A stretch of DNA of 44,165 bases, from positions 1 through 44,165 of the forward strand of contig NZ_QOLB01000072.1 of the NCBI RefSeq assembly GCF_003333265.1, written 5' to 3'. Positions 35,594-44,089 of this stretch are shown piece by piece. Origin of the DNA: Candidatus Halocynthiibacter alkanivorans. GTDB taxonomy: Bacteria > Pseudomonadota > Alphaproteobacteria > Rhodobacterales > Rhodobacteraceae. The stretch's first letter is position 1. Each line of letters starts with the position of its first letter. The translations under genes were made by a program, and so were the position numbers. Below the pieces are notes generated by a model. It had not been told where the DNA came from. It did no database searches and worked only from the letters and a program-made list of their open reading frames with translations.

Positions 35594-36496
35594 TCATGTG
35601 CCAGCACGTTCGGCTGCCCGCAGGGCGGCGGCGGCGGCGAATATCTCGCGTTCCAGCTCACGGGCGGCGGGGGAGGCCGGTTTGTCGGACTTTTTCAGAA
35701 CCTGAATTAAGCGTTCGGTACTGGCTTCGGCGAGGGGACGGAAAATAATGTCTGGTGCGCGCAGCAGGCGCACCGTCATTTCCGGCAATATTGTAACCCC
35801 CAGACCTGCCCGTACCATGGCAAGAAGCGAGGTGACATTCTGGGCCGACAGCGTGGCACGCGCGTGGATTTCGTGAAAGGCAGGCGACACAATCAACCGC
35901 GACAGGTCGTTGGCAATAAATCGATGGGAGCCAAGTTCTTCCCAGCAGACAGGATCCCTGGTGGCTGCCAGCGGATCATCCGCGCGGCACACCAGCCCAA
36001 AGGCATCAGACATCAGATCCTGGCGATGCAGCGCCCCGGCGGATACACCGGCAGAGGCGATGCCAATATCGACCCGGTCCCGGGACAGTTCGCGCAGGAC
36101 TGAAGCGGAATCCATGTCGCGGACTTCGATGTGTACCAGTGGAAATTCATTGAGAAAATTTGAAATTGCCTGCGGTAGAATGGTGCCTGCCACCGAGGGC
36201 ACCGTGGCGACACGAACCCGGCCATGTTTGGCGCGGGCATAGCCCTCAATGGCGTGAACTGTGTTGTCAAACTGGCGCAGCTCGTGGTCGGCCTGCTCAA
36301 ATACAAACTGCCCCAGCGCGGTCAGCTTGTTCTTGCGGTCGGTTTCAAACAAGGGCTCGCCCAGATGGTCTTGCAGCTGTTTGAGCATCATCGACACCGC
36401 CGACGGCGTGCGTCCGAGCACCCCGGCGGCATCGCTCAGGTTTCCATGACGGGCCACGGTTGCAAAGCAACGCAGCATTTCAATTTTGAGTGCCAT
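35594..36496 (-). CDS. LysR-family transcriptional regulator
   Basis: 300 residues. An N-terminal winged helix-turn-helix (MLRCFATVARHGNLSDAAGVLGRTPSAVSMMLKQLQDHLGEPLFETDRKNKLTALG in outline, residues ~7-62) is followed by the periplasmic-binding-like effector domain (GRVRVATVPSVAGTILPQAISNFLNEFPLVHIEVRD in outline). It is divergent from the aldehyde dehydrogenase-led operon, the classical arrangement for a LysR activator of its neighbour. A weak AAGAAG ribosome site precedes the ATG. The ligand is probably an intermediate of the pathway encoded opposite, so a methylated amino acid or a semialdehyde is possible. Confidence 0.88.
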   Translation of the reverse strand: MALKIEMLRCFATVARHGNLSDAAGVLGRTPSAVSMMLKQLQDHLGEPLFETDRKNKLTALGQFVFEQADHELRQFDNTVHAIEGYARAKHGRVRVATVPSVAGTILPQAISNFLNEFPLVHIEVRDMDSASVLRELSRDRVDIGIASAGVSAGALHRQDLMSDAFGLVCRADDPLAATRDPVCWEELGSHRFIANDLSRLIVSPAFHEIHARATLSAQNVTSLLAMVRAGLGVTILPEMTVRLLRAPDIIFRPLAEASTERLIQVLKKSDKPASPAARELEREIFAAAAALRAAERAGT

Positions 36497-36515
36497 ATTT
36501 CAATTCTTCTTAAAT
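36497..36515 (+). promoter_or_regulatory. Possible LysR box (ATTT-N11-AAAT)
   Basis: The divergent region between the LysR and aldehyde dehydrogenase starts contains ATTT, eleven bases, AAAT, fitting the T-N11-A pattern of LysR sites with dyad symmetry. It abuts the lysR start codon, which suits autoregulation. A/T-rich sequence makes a chance match possible. Confidence 0.4.
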
Positions 36516-36604
36516 TTACTTCATTTGTTTGATTTTGACTGAAGCGTGGCGCCGAGTCCATATTAAGCGCAACAAAATTGATTGCAGACCGACGGAGTGC
36601 CCCT

Positions 36605-38056
36605 ATGACCGAGACAAAACTGAACCTTATTGCTGGTGAATGGCTGGCTGGTGAAAGTGAAATCGAAAACCGCAACCCGTCTGATCTGTCCGATCTTGTC
36701 GGCATGTTCGCGCAGGCTTCTGCGGATCAGCTGGACGCAACATTGGATCAGGCCCGCATCGCTCAGGTCGAATGGGAAGCTTACGGCATTGAGCGCAAGT
36801 ATAATGTGCTGATGGCGATTGGCACCGAGATGATGTCGCGGGCAGAAGAGCTCGGCACATTGCTGGCGCGGGAAGAAGGCAAGCCGATGGCCGAGGGCAA
36901 AGGCGAAGTCTATCGCGCCGGCCAGTTCTTTACGTATTACGCTGCAGAAACGCTGCGGCAGATGGGCGAGACTGCGGATTCCGTTCGTCCCGATATCGAA
37001 ATCGACGTGCGGCGCGAAGCCGTGGGTACTGTCGCGATCATCTCGCCCTGGAACTTCCCGACGGCCACGGCGTCCTGGAAAATCGCCCCCGCGCTGGCCT
37101 ATGGCAATGCGGTGGTGTGGAAACCAGCCAACATGACGCCGGCGTCGGCTGTCGCGCTGAGCGAAATCATCAACCGTCAGGACATCCCCAAAGGTCTGTT
37201 CAGCCTTGTTATGGGCGCCGGCAGCACCATTGGCCAACGCCTGGTCGAAAGCCCCAAAATCAACGCGATTTCCTTTACCGGCTCAGTGCCTGTGGGCAAA
37301 GGCATTGCCGCTGCTGCCATTCAGAACCTGACCAAGGTGCAGATGGAAATGGGCTCCAAAAATGCGCTGGCCGTGATGGACGACGCGGACCTTGATCTGG
37401 CGGTGGCACTGGCACTTGGTGGGGCCTTTGGCAGCACGGGTCAGAAGTGCACCGCCTCGTCACGTCTGATCGTGCATGAAACCGTGCATGATGCTTTTGT
37501 GGAAAAATTGGTCGCCGGGGCCTCCGCTCTGAAGGTTGGTCACGCGCTGGAAGTAGGTACCCAGATTGGTCCGGTCGTCTCTGAACAGCAGCTGACCGAA
37601 AACCTGGCTTATGTTGAGCTTGGCAAATCCGAGGGCGCTGAGCTGCTCTGTGGTGGCGAGCGTCTGCAGTTGGCGACGGACGGTTATTTCATGTCGCCTG
37701 GCGTGTTTGCCGGCACCAGCAACGACATGCGCATCAACCGGGAAGAAATGTTTGCCCCGCTTGCCGCCGTGATCAAAGTGGGCAGCTATGACGAAGCGTT
37801 GCACCTGGTGAATGACACAAAGTTCGGGCTGACGTCCGGCATAGTGACCACCAGCCTGGCCCGCGCCACCCATTTCCGCCGCAATGCGAAAACCGGCTGT
37901 GTCATGGTCAACCTGCCCACCGCCGGCACGGATTACCATGTGCCCTTTGGAGGCCGTGGTGACAGCTCATATGGTCCGCGCGAGCAGGGCCGTTACGCAG
38001 CAGAATTCTACACCACAGTCAAAACGGCTTACATCTCCTCCGGGTTACCCGTGTAA
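36605..38056 (+). CDS. Aldehyde dehydrogenase, 2-oxoglutarate semialdehyde dehydrogenase-like (copy 2)
   Basis: 483 residues. N150 in SPWNFPT, E248 in MEMGSKN, C282 in GQKCTASSR and the C-terminal VNLPTAGTDYHVPFGGRGDSSYG segment are all present. The near-identical tail to the first copy (8590-10020) places both in one subgroup. The start is ATG 36605 with GGAG about eight bases upstream. An ATG at 36578 has none. It heads an operon with an M19-like enzyme (one-base overlap), a BCCT transporter and three more genes. It may oxidise 2-oxoglutarate semialdehyde or another semialdehyde made by the rest of this operon. Confidence 0.87.
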   Translation: MTETKLNLIAGEWLAGESEIENRNPSDLSDLVGMFAQASADQLDATLDQARIAQVEWEAYGIERKYNVLMAIGTEMMSRAEELGTLLAREEGKPMAEGKGEVYRAGQFFTYYAAETLRQMGETADSVRPDIEIDVRREAVGTVAIISPWNFPTATASWKIAPALAYGNAVVWKPANMTPASAVALSEIINRQDIPKGLFSLVMGAGSTIGQRLVESPKINAISFTGSVPVGKGIAAAAIQNLTKVQMEMGSKNALAVMDDADLDLAVALALGGAFGSTGQKCTASSRLIVHETVHDAFVEKLVAGASALKVGHALEVGTQIGPVVSEQQLTENLAYVELGKSEGAELLCGGERLQLATDGYFMSPGVFAGTSNDMRINREEMFAPLAAVIKVGSYDEALHLVNDTKFGLTSGIVTTSLARATHFRRNAKTGCVMVNLPTAGTDYHVPFGGRGDSSYGPREQGRYAAEFYTTVKTAYISSGLPV

Positions 38057-39048
38057 TGCGGATTGATAATCTGCAATATGCCAACTGGTCGGAAAAGATC
38101 TTCCGTCAACTGCGCGAAGGCGGCGTGGACGCGATCCACGTCACCATCGCCTATCACGAGAATTTCCGTGAGACGGTGCTGAATTTTGAGCAGTGGAACC
38201 GCTGGTTTGAACAATATCCCGATCTGATCATGAAAGGCCAGTGGGCCAGCGACGTGGACCAGGCGATCGAAACCGGACGCACTGCGGTGTTCTTTGGCTT
38301 CCAGAACCCGAGCCCGATCGAAGACGATATCGGCCTGGTGGAAATCGTACACACGTTGGGTGCGCGTTTCATGCAGCTGTCCTATAACAACCAGTCCTTG
38401 CTGGCGACCGGGTGTTATGAGGCCGAGGATACCGGTATCACCCGGATGGGCAAACAGGTCATAAAAGAGATGAACCGCGTGGGTCTTGTGGTCGATATGA
38501 GCCACTCGGCGGACCGTTCAACCATTGAGGCCGCCGACATTTCAGAGCGCCCGATCGCCATCACCCATGCCAATCCCTATGACTGGTCGCCCGCACTGCG
38601 CAACAAAAAGGATGATGTCATCCGCGCGGTGACGGAAAACGGCGGCATGATGGGGTTTTCGCTCTATCCACATCACCTGCAGAACAAGTCTGACTGCACC
38701 CTGGAGAGCTTCTGCGAGATGATCGCGCGCACCGTCGACAAGTTCGGTGCGGAGCATTTTGGCATCGGAACCGATCTGTGTCAGGACCAGCCGGACAGCG
38801 TGGTTGAATGGATGCGTGTCGGGCGCTGGAGCAAAGAAATTGACTACGGCGAAGGCTCCGCCGCTGCGCCGGGCTTCCCGCCGATGCCCGCCTGGTTCAA
38901 CGACAACCGCGACTTTGGCAAACTCGAAAATGGTCTGCGGGCCGTCGGGTTTGAAGGCGCGGATCTGGCCGGAATCATGGGGCGCAACTGGCACAATTTT
39001 TACGAGACGAACTTTTGTGCCGCTGGGGAAACAGCGCAGCACGAATAA
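38056..39048 (+). CDS. M19 renal-dipeptidase-family protein with altered metal site
   Basis: 330 residues, a TIM-barrel amidohydrolase-like fold. H150 (VVDMSHSADRS) and H171 (AITHANPYDW) match two zinc ligands of the family, and LRNKKDDVIRAV matches the RN..D substrate-site motif. Three other ligands are changed: the N-terminal HxD is L6/Y8 (RIDNLQYANW), and the bridging glutamate position is Q83 in FFGFQNPSPIED. From memory, similar 'IDGL...GFQN' proteins occur in Pseudomonas dimethylglycine-catabolism operons, so this is probably a distinct subfamily tied to methylated-amine breakdown, not a peptidase. It shares one base with the preceding stop (TAATG), showing coupling. Confidence 0.8.
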   Translation: MRIDNLQYANWSEKIFRQLREGGVDAIHVTIAYHENFRETVLNFEQWNRWFEQYPDLIMKGQWASDVDQAIETGRTAVFFGFQNPSPIEDDIGLVEIVHTLGARFMQLSYNNQSLLATGCYEAEDTGITRMGKQVIKEMNRVGLVVDMSHSADRSTIEAADISERPIAITHANPYDWSPALRNKKDDVIRAVTENGGMMGFSLYPHHLQNKSDCTLESFCEMIARTVDKFGAEHFGIGTDLCQDQPDSVVEWMRVGRWSKEIDYGEGSAAAPGFPPMPAWFNDNRDFGKLENGLRAVGFEGADLAGIMGRNWHNFYETNFCAAGETAQHE

Positions 39049-39089
39049 GCGGCCGCATAAGCCGCATCACCGTCACCAGGGAGGAAACC

Positions 39090-40649
39090 ATGACGGATAC
39101 CACGATTGAAACAGGTGAAAAGAGTTCGGTGAACAAACCGCTTTTCATGATCTCGGGGGGCTTTATTGCCCTGTTTTGCCTGATGGCATTGTTCAGCCTT
39201 GATACGCTGTCCGCCATGGTGGACTGGGGGTTTAATTTCTCGGCCACTTACTTCGGTCTCTATTGGCAGGTACTGCTGCTGGCGACCTTCCTGATTGGTC
39301 TGGTCCTTTGCGTTCTGCCCGGTGGCAAAGCGATTATGGGCGGACTGGCCACGCCCGAATTCACTGTATTTCAGTGGGGCTCGATGATCATGTGTACGCT
39401 GCTTGCTGGCGGCGGCGTGTTCTGGGCGGCCGGTGAGCCAATGGCACATTTCCTGTCCTCGCCGCCCTTGTTTGGCGCCGAAGCAGGCTCCGAGGCGGCG
39501 ATTAACCCTGCCCTGGCACAAAGCTTTATGCACTGGGGCTTCCTCGCCTGGGCGATCCTCGGCTCGCTCTCGACGGTGATGCTGATGTATTACCACTATG
39601 AAAAAGGTCTGCCGCTGGCGCCACGCACACTGCTGTACCCGCTCTTTGGCGACAAAGCGATCAACGGCCCGATTGGCCTGTTTGCGGACGCGGCCAGCAT
39701 CATCGCCGTTGTGGCCGGAACCGTTGGTCCGATTGGCTTTCTCGGGCTGCAGGTCAGCTATGGTCTGAACGATCTGTTTGGTATCCCCGACGGTTTCGCC
39801 ACTCAGGCGCTGGTCATTGCCGGTCTGGTCGCGATTTACACGCTGTCAGCGATGACCGGCCTGAGGGGGGGCATTCAGCTGCTCAGCCGGATCAACGTTG
39901 TGCTGGCCGGCGCTCTGCTGCTGTTCATGCTGATTGCGGGTCCGACCGCGTTTATCTTCAAATCCTATTTTTCGGGTTTTGCAACCTACATCGGCAGCTT
40001 CTTTGACATGGCGCTCTACCGTGGCGAAGCGGGTATTTTTGGCGCTCCGGGCTGGCTTGGCTGGTGGACAGTGTTCTTCTGGGGCTGGTTCATGGGTTAT
40101 GGTCCGCTGATGGCGATGTTCATCGCGCGGGTGTCGCGCGGGCGTTCGATCCGTTCGATCATCATCATGCTGTCGCTGGTCGCACCAGTGGTCACCACCT
40201 TCTGGTTCACCATCGTCGGTGGCTCCGGCATTGCATTTGAACTGGCGAACCCCGGCTCGGTGTCCACAGCGTTTGAAGGTTTTAACCTGCCTGCCGCGCT
40301 GCTGGCGATTACCGGTCAACTGCCGCTTGGTTTCCTGGTCTCGTTGTTGTTCCTGATCCTGACAATCATCTTTGTCGCCACCACCGGTGACTCGATGACC
40401 TACTGTATTTCAGTTATCATGAGCCAGAACGACTTGCCCTCAATGCCTGTGCGCATCTTCTGGGGCGTTGCGATGGGGCTGATGGCGATCATCCTGATTT
40501 CGGTCGGGTCGGGCGGTGTTGCCAAGCTGCAGAGCTTTATCGTCATCACAGCTGTGCCGGTATCCTTCATTCTGCTGCCCTCACTGTGGGATGCACTGCG
40601 CATCACGCTGGCCAAAGGCAAAGAGCTGGCCACAGCCAAAGAACAATAA
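39090..40649 (+). CDS. BCCT-family betaine/carnitine/choline transporter
   Basis: 519 residues with about twelve hydrophobic helices. Family marks are GGGVFWAAGEPMAHF (TM3 region), ALAQSFMHWGFLAWAI, and the tryptophan-rich TM8 segment WLGWWTVFFWGWFMGYGPLMAMF that forms the aromatic cage for trimethylammonium groups. It should take up a quaternary-ammonium compound by Na+ or H+ symport, or by exchange. The start is ATG 39090 with a GGGAGG site. An ATG at 39015 has no such site. Its position in an operon with a demethylase nearby and two dehydrogenases argues for a nutritional role rather than osmoprotection. Confidence 0.9.
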   Translation: MTDTTIETGEKSSVNKPLFMISGGFIALFCLMALFSLDTLSAMVDWGFNFSATYFGLYWQVLLLATFLIGLVLCVLPGGKAIMGGLATPEFTVFQWGSMIMCTLLAGGGVFWAAGEPMAHFLSSPPLFGAEAGSEAAINPALAQSFMHWGFLAWAILGSLSTVMLMYYHYEKGLPLAPRTLLYPLFGDKAINGPIGLFADAASIIAVVAGTVGPIGFLGLQVSYGLNDLFGIPDGFATQALVIAGLVAIYTLSAMTGLRGGIQLLSRINVVLAGALLLFMLIAGPTAFIFKSYFSGFATYIGSFFDMALYRGEAGIFGAPGWLGWWTVFFWGWFMGYGPLMAMFIARVSRGRSIRSIIIMLSLVAPVVTTFWFTIVGGSGIAFELANPGSVSTAFEGFNLPAALLAITGQLPLGFLVSLLFLILTIIFVATTGDSMTYCISVIMSQNDLPSMPVRIFWGVAMGLMAIILISVGSGGVAKLQSFIVITAVPVSFILLPSLWDALRITLAKGKELATAKEQ

Positions 40650-40658
40650 ACGGAGACC

Positions 40659-40686
40659 ACCGGGCGGCGCTTCTTTTCCGCCCGGT
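40659..40686 (+). other. Intercistronic hairpin after the BCCT gene
   Basis: A nine-base-pair stem ACCGGGCGG / CCGCCCGGT with a ten-base loop starts nine bases after the BCCT stop. Only ATTTG follows, so termination would be partial at most. It resembles the hairpins between binding-protein and permease genes elsewhere in the window. Confidence 0.7.
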
Positions 40687-40709
40687 ATTTGATGCCTGGG
40701 GAGAGCAGA

Positions 40710-42413
40710 ATGACTACGATAGTGCAGGGACCACAAATGATCGAAGCGCGGGACCCGGCGCTGGTCATGCGGCTGGCGCGTTTGGGATCTTTCCATCAGT
40801 CCCGCTTGTCGTTCATGCGTGTCCTGACCCGGCGTATGGCCCGGGAGGCCTGGTCTTTCGAGCGGCCGGAATTTGAAATTGACGCAGCCGGCACCGGTCA
40901 TGCAGTCTATACTGCGCGCGGGCCGGAGCGCAGTTATTCGCTGATTGCCTTCGCGCATGACCTGCCGGCAGACCAGCGCTCTGACCGGGTGATCGCTGAA
41001 GCCTGGGATGCGACCTTCACCTTGTTTGACGGTATTCCGTCCGCTGGCGACATCGCGCGGTTGCGGGCCAATATTCCCTTGCAGGAGGCTGGCCGCGTCA
41101 GCGGCTCTGAGCTCTCCGTCTCGCGGGCCAACCGATCCGTGCGCCTGTGGGAACATGTGGTCGCTTCACTGGCCGCTGGCAGCCAGCCCGCGTTGGAACA
41201 GATTGACGCTGTGGGTTACCTGATGCGCACCACCGCGGTTTACGGATCCGGCAAACTGGGCGCGGCGGATCGCGAAATGATCGCAGACCGCCCCGAGTTT
41301 GCCACCCCGTTTCAGGTCGAAATGCTGTCGGTGTTTCTGACCCGCGCTTTTGTGCGTGATCTGGTGCAGCACATGGCCCATATGCGCGCTGGCGGCCAGG
41401 CCGCGACCCTTGATCCCGATATTGCCCGCAGCATGGGCATCGGCAATTCTACCGGTCTTGGCATGGCGCCGTTCCTGCTGAACCACCCTGTTCTGTTCAA
41501 CAACTGGATCAAAGCGCGCGAAGAAGCGCTGGCGCGGGTGCGTCGCCTCGATCATGCCAGTGAGAGTGAGGTTGCACTGTTCAGAGATTTGTTGCGGCGC
41601 TCAGCTCAATCGGCAGTAAACTGGCACTCAGATCATGAAGCGCAGACCGTAAAACTGACGGCGTTTCGCGAAGATCTGACCCGGCTCGGCGCCCATGTGG
41701 ACACGCTCGACCTGAGCGGTGACCAGCCCTGGAACAGACTTTTCAACTGGGCCGGGGCACATCTTTCACTGGAGGGGCAGGAATGTCTGGCCTCCTTACT
41801 GCTGGAGCCCTACGGCGCCCTTGTGGATGATCTGGCTGACCATATGGCGGCGGACAACACAGCCACGTTCCGCATTGCCGGCGCGATGCCACTGGGGCGG
41901 CTGAAAGAAATCATCGAACAGTCTTACGCCTGGGCGCTGGACATCGACTGGAGCCTGCCGCGGAACTGCGCCCGGGCCTGGTATGTTTCAGAGGAAAAAC
42001 TGGAACCCCGGCTGGGGGATAGGTTCGAAGAGCCAATCGCGGATTATGAGCAACCGCTGGCCCCGGGGCGGGATGCGGCGGTCTTGTATCAGTCTCTGGC
42101 ACACTGGCCCGATATCACCAGTGTTGCCGAGTTTTTGCTGCGCCATCCGGAACACCGTCACTCGGTGCGCCGGGTGCAGATCGTCAACCGGGCGCCCTAT
42201 GCGGAAATCCGCGACAACACCATTTCAAGCGACGTGCTGCCGATCGACATGCTGCGCTGTAAACTGGCGTTCTTTGGCGCGGTGCATTTTGATCCGCGCT
42301 CGGACCGCTGGGTGCGGATCTGCATGTATCCCAACGCGCCATACCCGGAAGAACTGGCGACCCTCGATGCTGATTTCTGGGTCTATCCGACAGAAAGGAC
42401 ATGTGGGTCGTGA
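40710..42413 (+). CDS. Uncharacterised 567-residue protein, coupled to a DUF3726-like gene
   Basis: 567 residues. I do not recognise the family. It lacks a signal peptide and membrane helices and is largely helical in character. Its most conserved-looking stretch is ARSMGIGNSTGLGMAPFLLNHPVLFNNWIKAREE (about residue 240), glycine-rich then hydrophobic. Other striking parts are RTTAVYGSGKLGAADREMI and PFQVEMLSVFLTRAFVRDLVQHM. It ends with ADFWVYPTERTCGS. The start is ATG 40710 with GGGGAGAG upstream. An ATG at 40689 is poorer. The stop overlaps the next start by four bases, and the gene sits between a betaine transporter and an Ldh2-type oxidoreductase, so a metabolic enzyme or cofactor-related protein of the same pathway is likely. 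Confidence 0.75.
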   Translation: MTTIVQGPQMIEARDPALVMRLARLGSFHQSRLSFMRVLTRRMAREAWSFERPEFEIDAAGTGHAVYTARGPERSYSLIAFAHDLPADQRSDRVIAEAWDATFTLFDGIPSAGDIARLRANIPLQEAGRVSGSELSVSRANRSVRLWEHVVASLAAGSQPALEQIDAVGYLMRTTAVYGSGKLGAADREMIADRPEFATPFQVEMLSVFLTRAFVRDLVQHMAHMRAGGQAATLDPDIARSMGIGNSTGLGMAPFLLNHPVLFNNWIKAREEALARVRRLDHASESEVALFRDLLRRSAQSAVNWHSDHEAQTVKLTAFREDLTRLGAHVDTLDLSGDQPWNRLFNWAGAHLSLEGQECLASLLLEPYGALVDDLADHMAADNTATFRIAGAMPLGRLKEIIEQSYAWALDIDWSLPRNCARAWYVSEEKLEPRLGDRFEEPIADYEQPLAPGRDAAVLYQSLAHWPDITSVAEFLLRHPEHRHSVRRVQIVNRAPYAEIRDNTISSDVLPIDMLRCKLAFFGAVHFDPRSDRWVRICMYPNAPYPEELATLDADFWVYPTERTCGS

Positions 42414-43057
42414 GCCATTCCCTCAACGAAATTGAAGCCATGTGCAAACGCGCCGCGCGCGGTGGCGGCCTGTCCTGGGGGCTGTGTGAAGAGGCTGCCA
42501 AAGGCACCCGCTGGTTGGCGGCCTACGGATACCCCGGGCCGGAACTGCTTGCCGATTTGCTGGAGCTGAATGATCAGAAACCGCGCGCAGGGGTGACTCC
42601 CGCTACGCTTGAGAACACATGGTACGCGCCGGCTGGGCGCCTGTGTCCGATCACGGCCGGCGCGGCAATGAGCGACAGCGCGGTAAAGATGGAAAATGAT
42701 GAAACCATCGTGATGCGGGGTGTCAGCCAGCCCTTGCTGGTAGTGCCCTTTGCGGCAGGCGCGGCATTGCGCCTCGGTGCGGCTGTGTCGGTGACCTGGG
42801 GCGATGTCCGCCTGACGACAGATGGCCACCGGCTTTGCGCCCGGGGCAGGCGCGACGATATTCTGGCCGCCCATGCGGTTGAACTGCGCTGCTTTGCGCC
42901 AACTGAAATGACCACACCCGCAGCGCCGGTAATGCGCGCCAGTGTGGCGGAGGCCTGCTGGCGCCGGCTTGGCGTATTTGCGCAGCGCACCTATGCGCCT
43001 GCGACGGACGCGTCACGCCGTCTCGGCGCGGGTGCCGGTCTGAATGACAATGACTGA
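42410..43057 (+). CDS. DUF3726-like conserved protein
   Basis: 215 residues from GTG 42410. The beginning, SHSLNEIEAMCKRAARGGGLSWGLCEEAAKGTRWL in outline, matches from memory the family DUF3726, of unknown function. A later section (ALRLGAAVSVTWGDVRLTTDGHRLCARGRRDDI) looks like beta structure. GTG 42410 overlaps the previous stop by four bases (GTGA). The alternative ATG 42401 has AGGA only one base away, too close to serve. Genes of this type keep company with an upstream large hypothetical and an Ldh2-type oxidoreductase here, so the three may act together. No catalytic residues can be named. Confidence 0.7.
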   Translation: MSHSLNEIEAMCKRAARGGGLSWGLCEEAAKGTRWLAAYGYPGPELLADLLELNDQKPRAGVTPATLENTWYAPAGRLCPITAGAAMSDSAVKMENDETIVMRGVSQPLLVVPFAAGAALRLGAAVSVTWGDVRLTTDGHRLCARGRRDDILAAHAVELRCFAPTEMTTPAAPVMRASVAEACWRRLGVFAQRTYAPATDASRRLGAGAGLNDND

Positions 43058-43072
43058 AAGAACGGATCAAAA

Positions 43073-44089
43073 ATGACCGCTACAGAGATACTGACACTGG
43101 TTGAAATCGAAGACCTGGCCCTGCGCGGACTTATCGCGGCCGGGACCTCACCGGAAAATGCTGCGCCACTGGCCGCCGCCACGGCGATGACCGAAGCCGA
43201 TGGTGTGGCTTCCCATGGTCTGGCCTATATTCCGATCTATGCCGAACATGTGTCCTGCGGCAAAGTCGACGGAAAAGCCACGCCGGTTCTGTCCCGGCCG
43301 CGCCCGGCTGTGGTGACGGTGGATGCGGGCACAGGTTTTGCCCACGCCGCCATCGCTTTGGGCTTTGAAACGCTGATCCCGCTGGCGCGCGAACAGGGCG
43401 TCGCAGTGTTGGCGATCAACAATTCCTATAACTGCGGTGTGCTGGGCTGCCATACTCAGGTTCTGGCCCAGGCCGGGCTGCTGGGCATTGGCTTTACCAA
43501 TGCACCGGCGTCAATCGCGCCGTCCGGTGGCAAGACCCCGGTCGTGGGCACCAACCCGATCTCAATTGCCGCGCCCGGGCCGGATGGCCAGGTCGCCATT
43601 CTGATCGACCAGAGCGCCAGCACCATCGCCAAATCTGAGGTCATGAAGCACGCTCGCGAGGGCAAGGCCATTCCTGAAGGCTGGGCACTGGATGTGGACG
43701 GCAACTCCACAACCGATCCGGCTGCGGGCCTTAAAGGATCAATGGCACCCTCCGGCGGCTACAAAGGCGTTGGTATTGCGCTGATGGTGGAAATGATGGC
43801 CGCCGCAATGACCGGTGCGACCCTGGGCATCAACGCCAGCCCGTTTTCCGGCACTGCCGGCGGCCCGCCCAAAACCGGTCAGTTTTTTATCGCCATTGAT
43901 CCGGCGGGCACCTCCGGGGGTGATTTTTCTGCCCGGATGACGGCGCTGCTCAGCGCGATGCATGATCAGGACGGCGCCCGGGCGCCCGGAGACGGCCGGG
44001 CCGCAAAACGAATCCAGGCCGCCGAAAAAGGCGTCGCGGTCAACACGGCCACTTTGGAGAAAATCCGCGGGTTGCTGCCGCCGCACTAA
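43073..44089 (+). CDS. Ldh2/malate dehydrogenase-2 family oxidoreductase; possible pyrroline-2-carboxylate reductase
   Basis: 338 residues of the Ldh2 (YlbC/DpkA/ComC) superfamily. The conserved N-terminal segment is TEADGVASHGL, whose histidine is the usual catalytic one. SYNCGVLGCHTQVLAQAGLLGIGFTNAPASIAPSGGKTPVVGTNPISIAAP is the cofactor-binding stretch in outline, and SMAPSGGYKGVGIALMVEMM the family C-terminal motif. Characterised members reduce cyclic imines (piperideine- or pyrroline-2-carboxylate) or oxidise 2-hydroxyacids with NAD(P). In hydroxyproline and proline-isomer catabolism such enzymes reduce pyrroline-2-carboxylate to L-proline, which fits the enzymes at 12355-14493. A 2-hydroxyacid dehydrogenase role is the main alternative. 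The gene is 15 bases after the DUF3726-like gene and has a weak ribosome site. Confidence 0.82.
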   Translation: MTATEILTLVEIEDLALRGLIAAGTSPENAAPLAAATAMTEADGVASHGLAYIPIYAEHVSCGKVDGKATPVLSRPRPAVVTVDAGTGFAHAAIALGFETLIPLAREQGVAVLAINNSYNCGVLGCHTQVLAQAGLLGIGFTNAPASIAPSGGKTPVVGTNPISIAAPGPDGQVAILIDQSASTIAKSEVMKHAREGKAIPEGWALDVDGNSTTDPAAGLKGSMAPSGGYKGVGIALMVEMMAAAMTGATLGINASPFSGTAGGPPKTGQFFIAIDPAGTSGGDFSARMTALLSAMHDQDGARAPGDGRAAKRIQAAEKGVAVNTATLEKIRGLLPPH

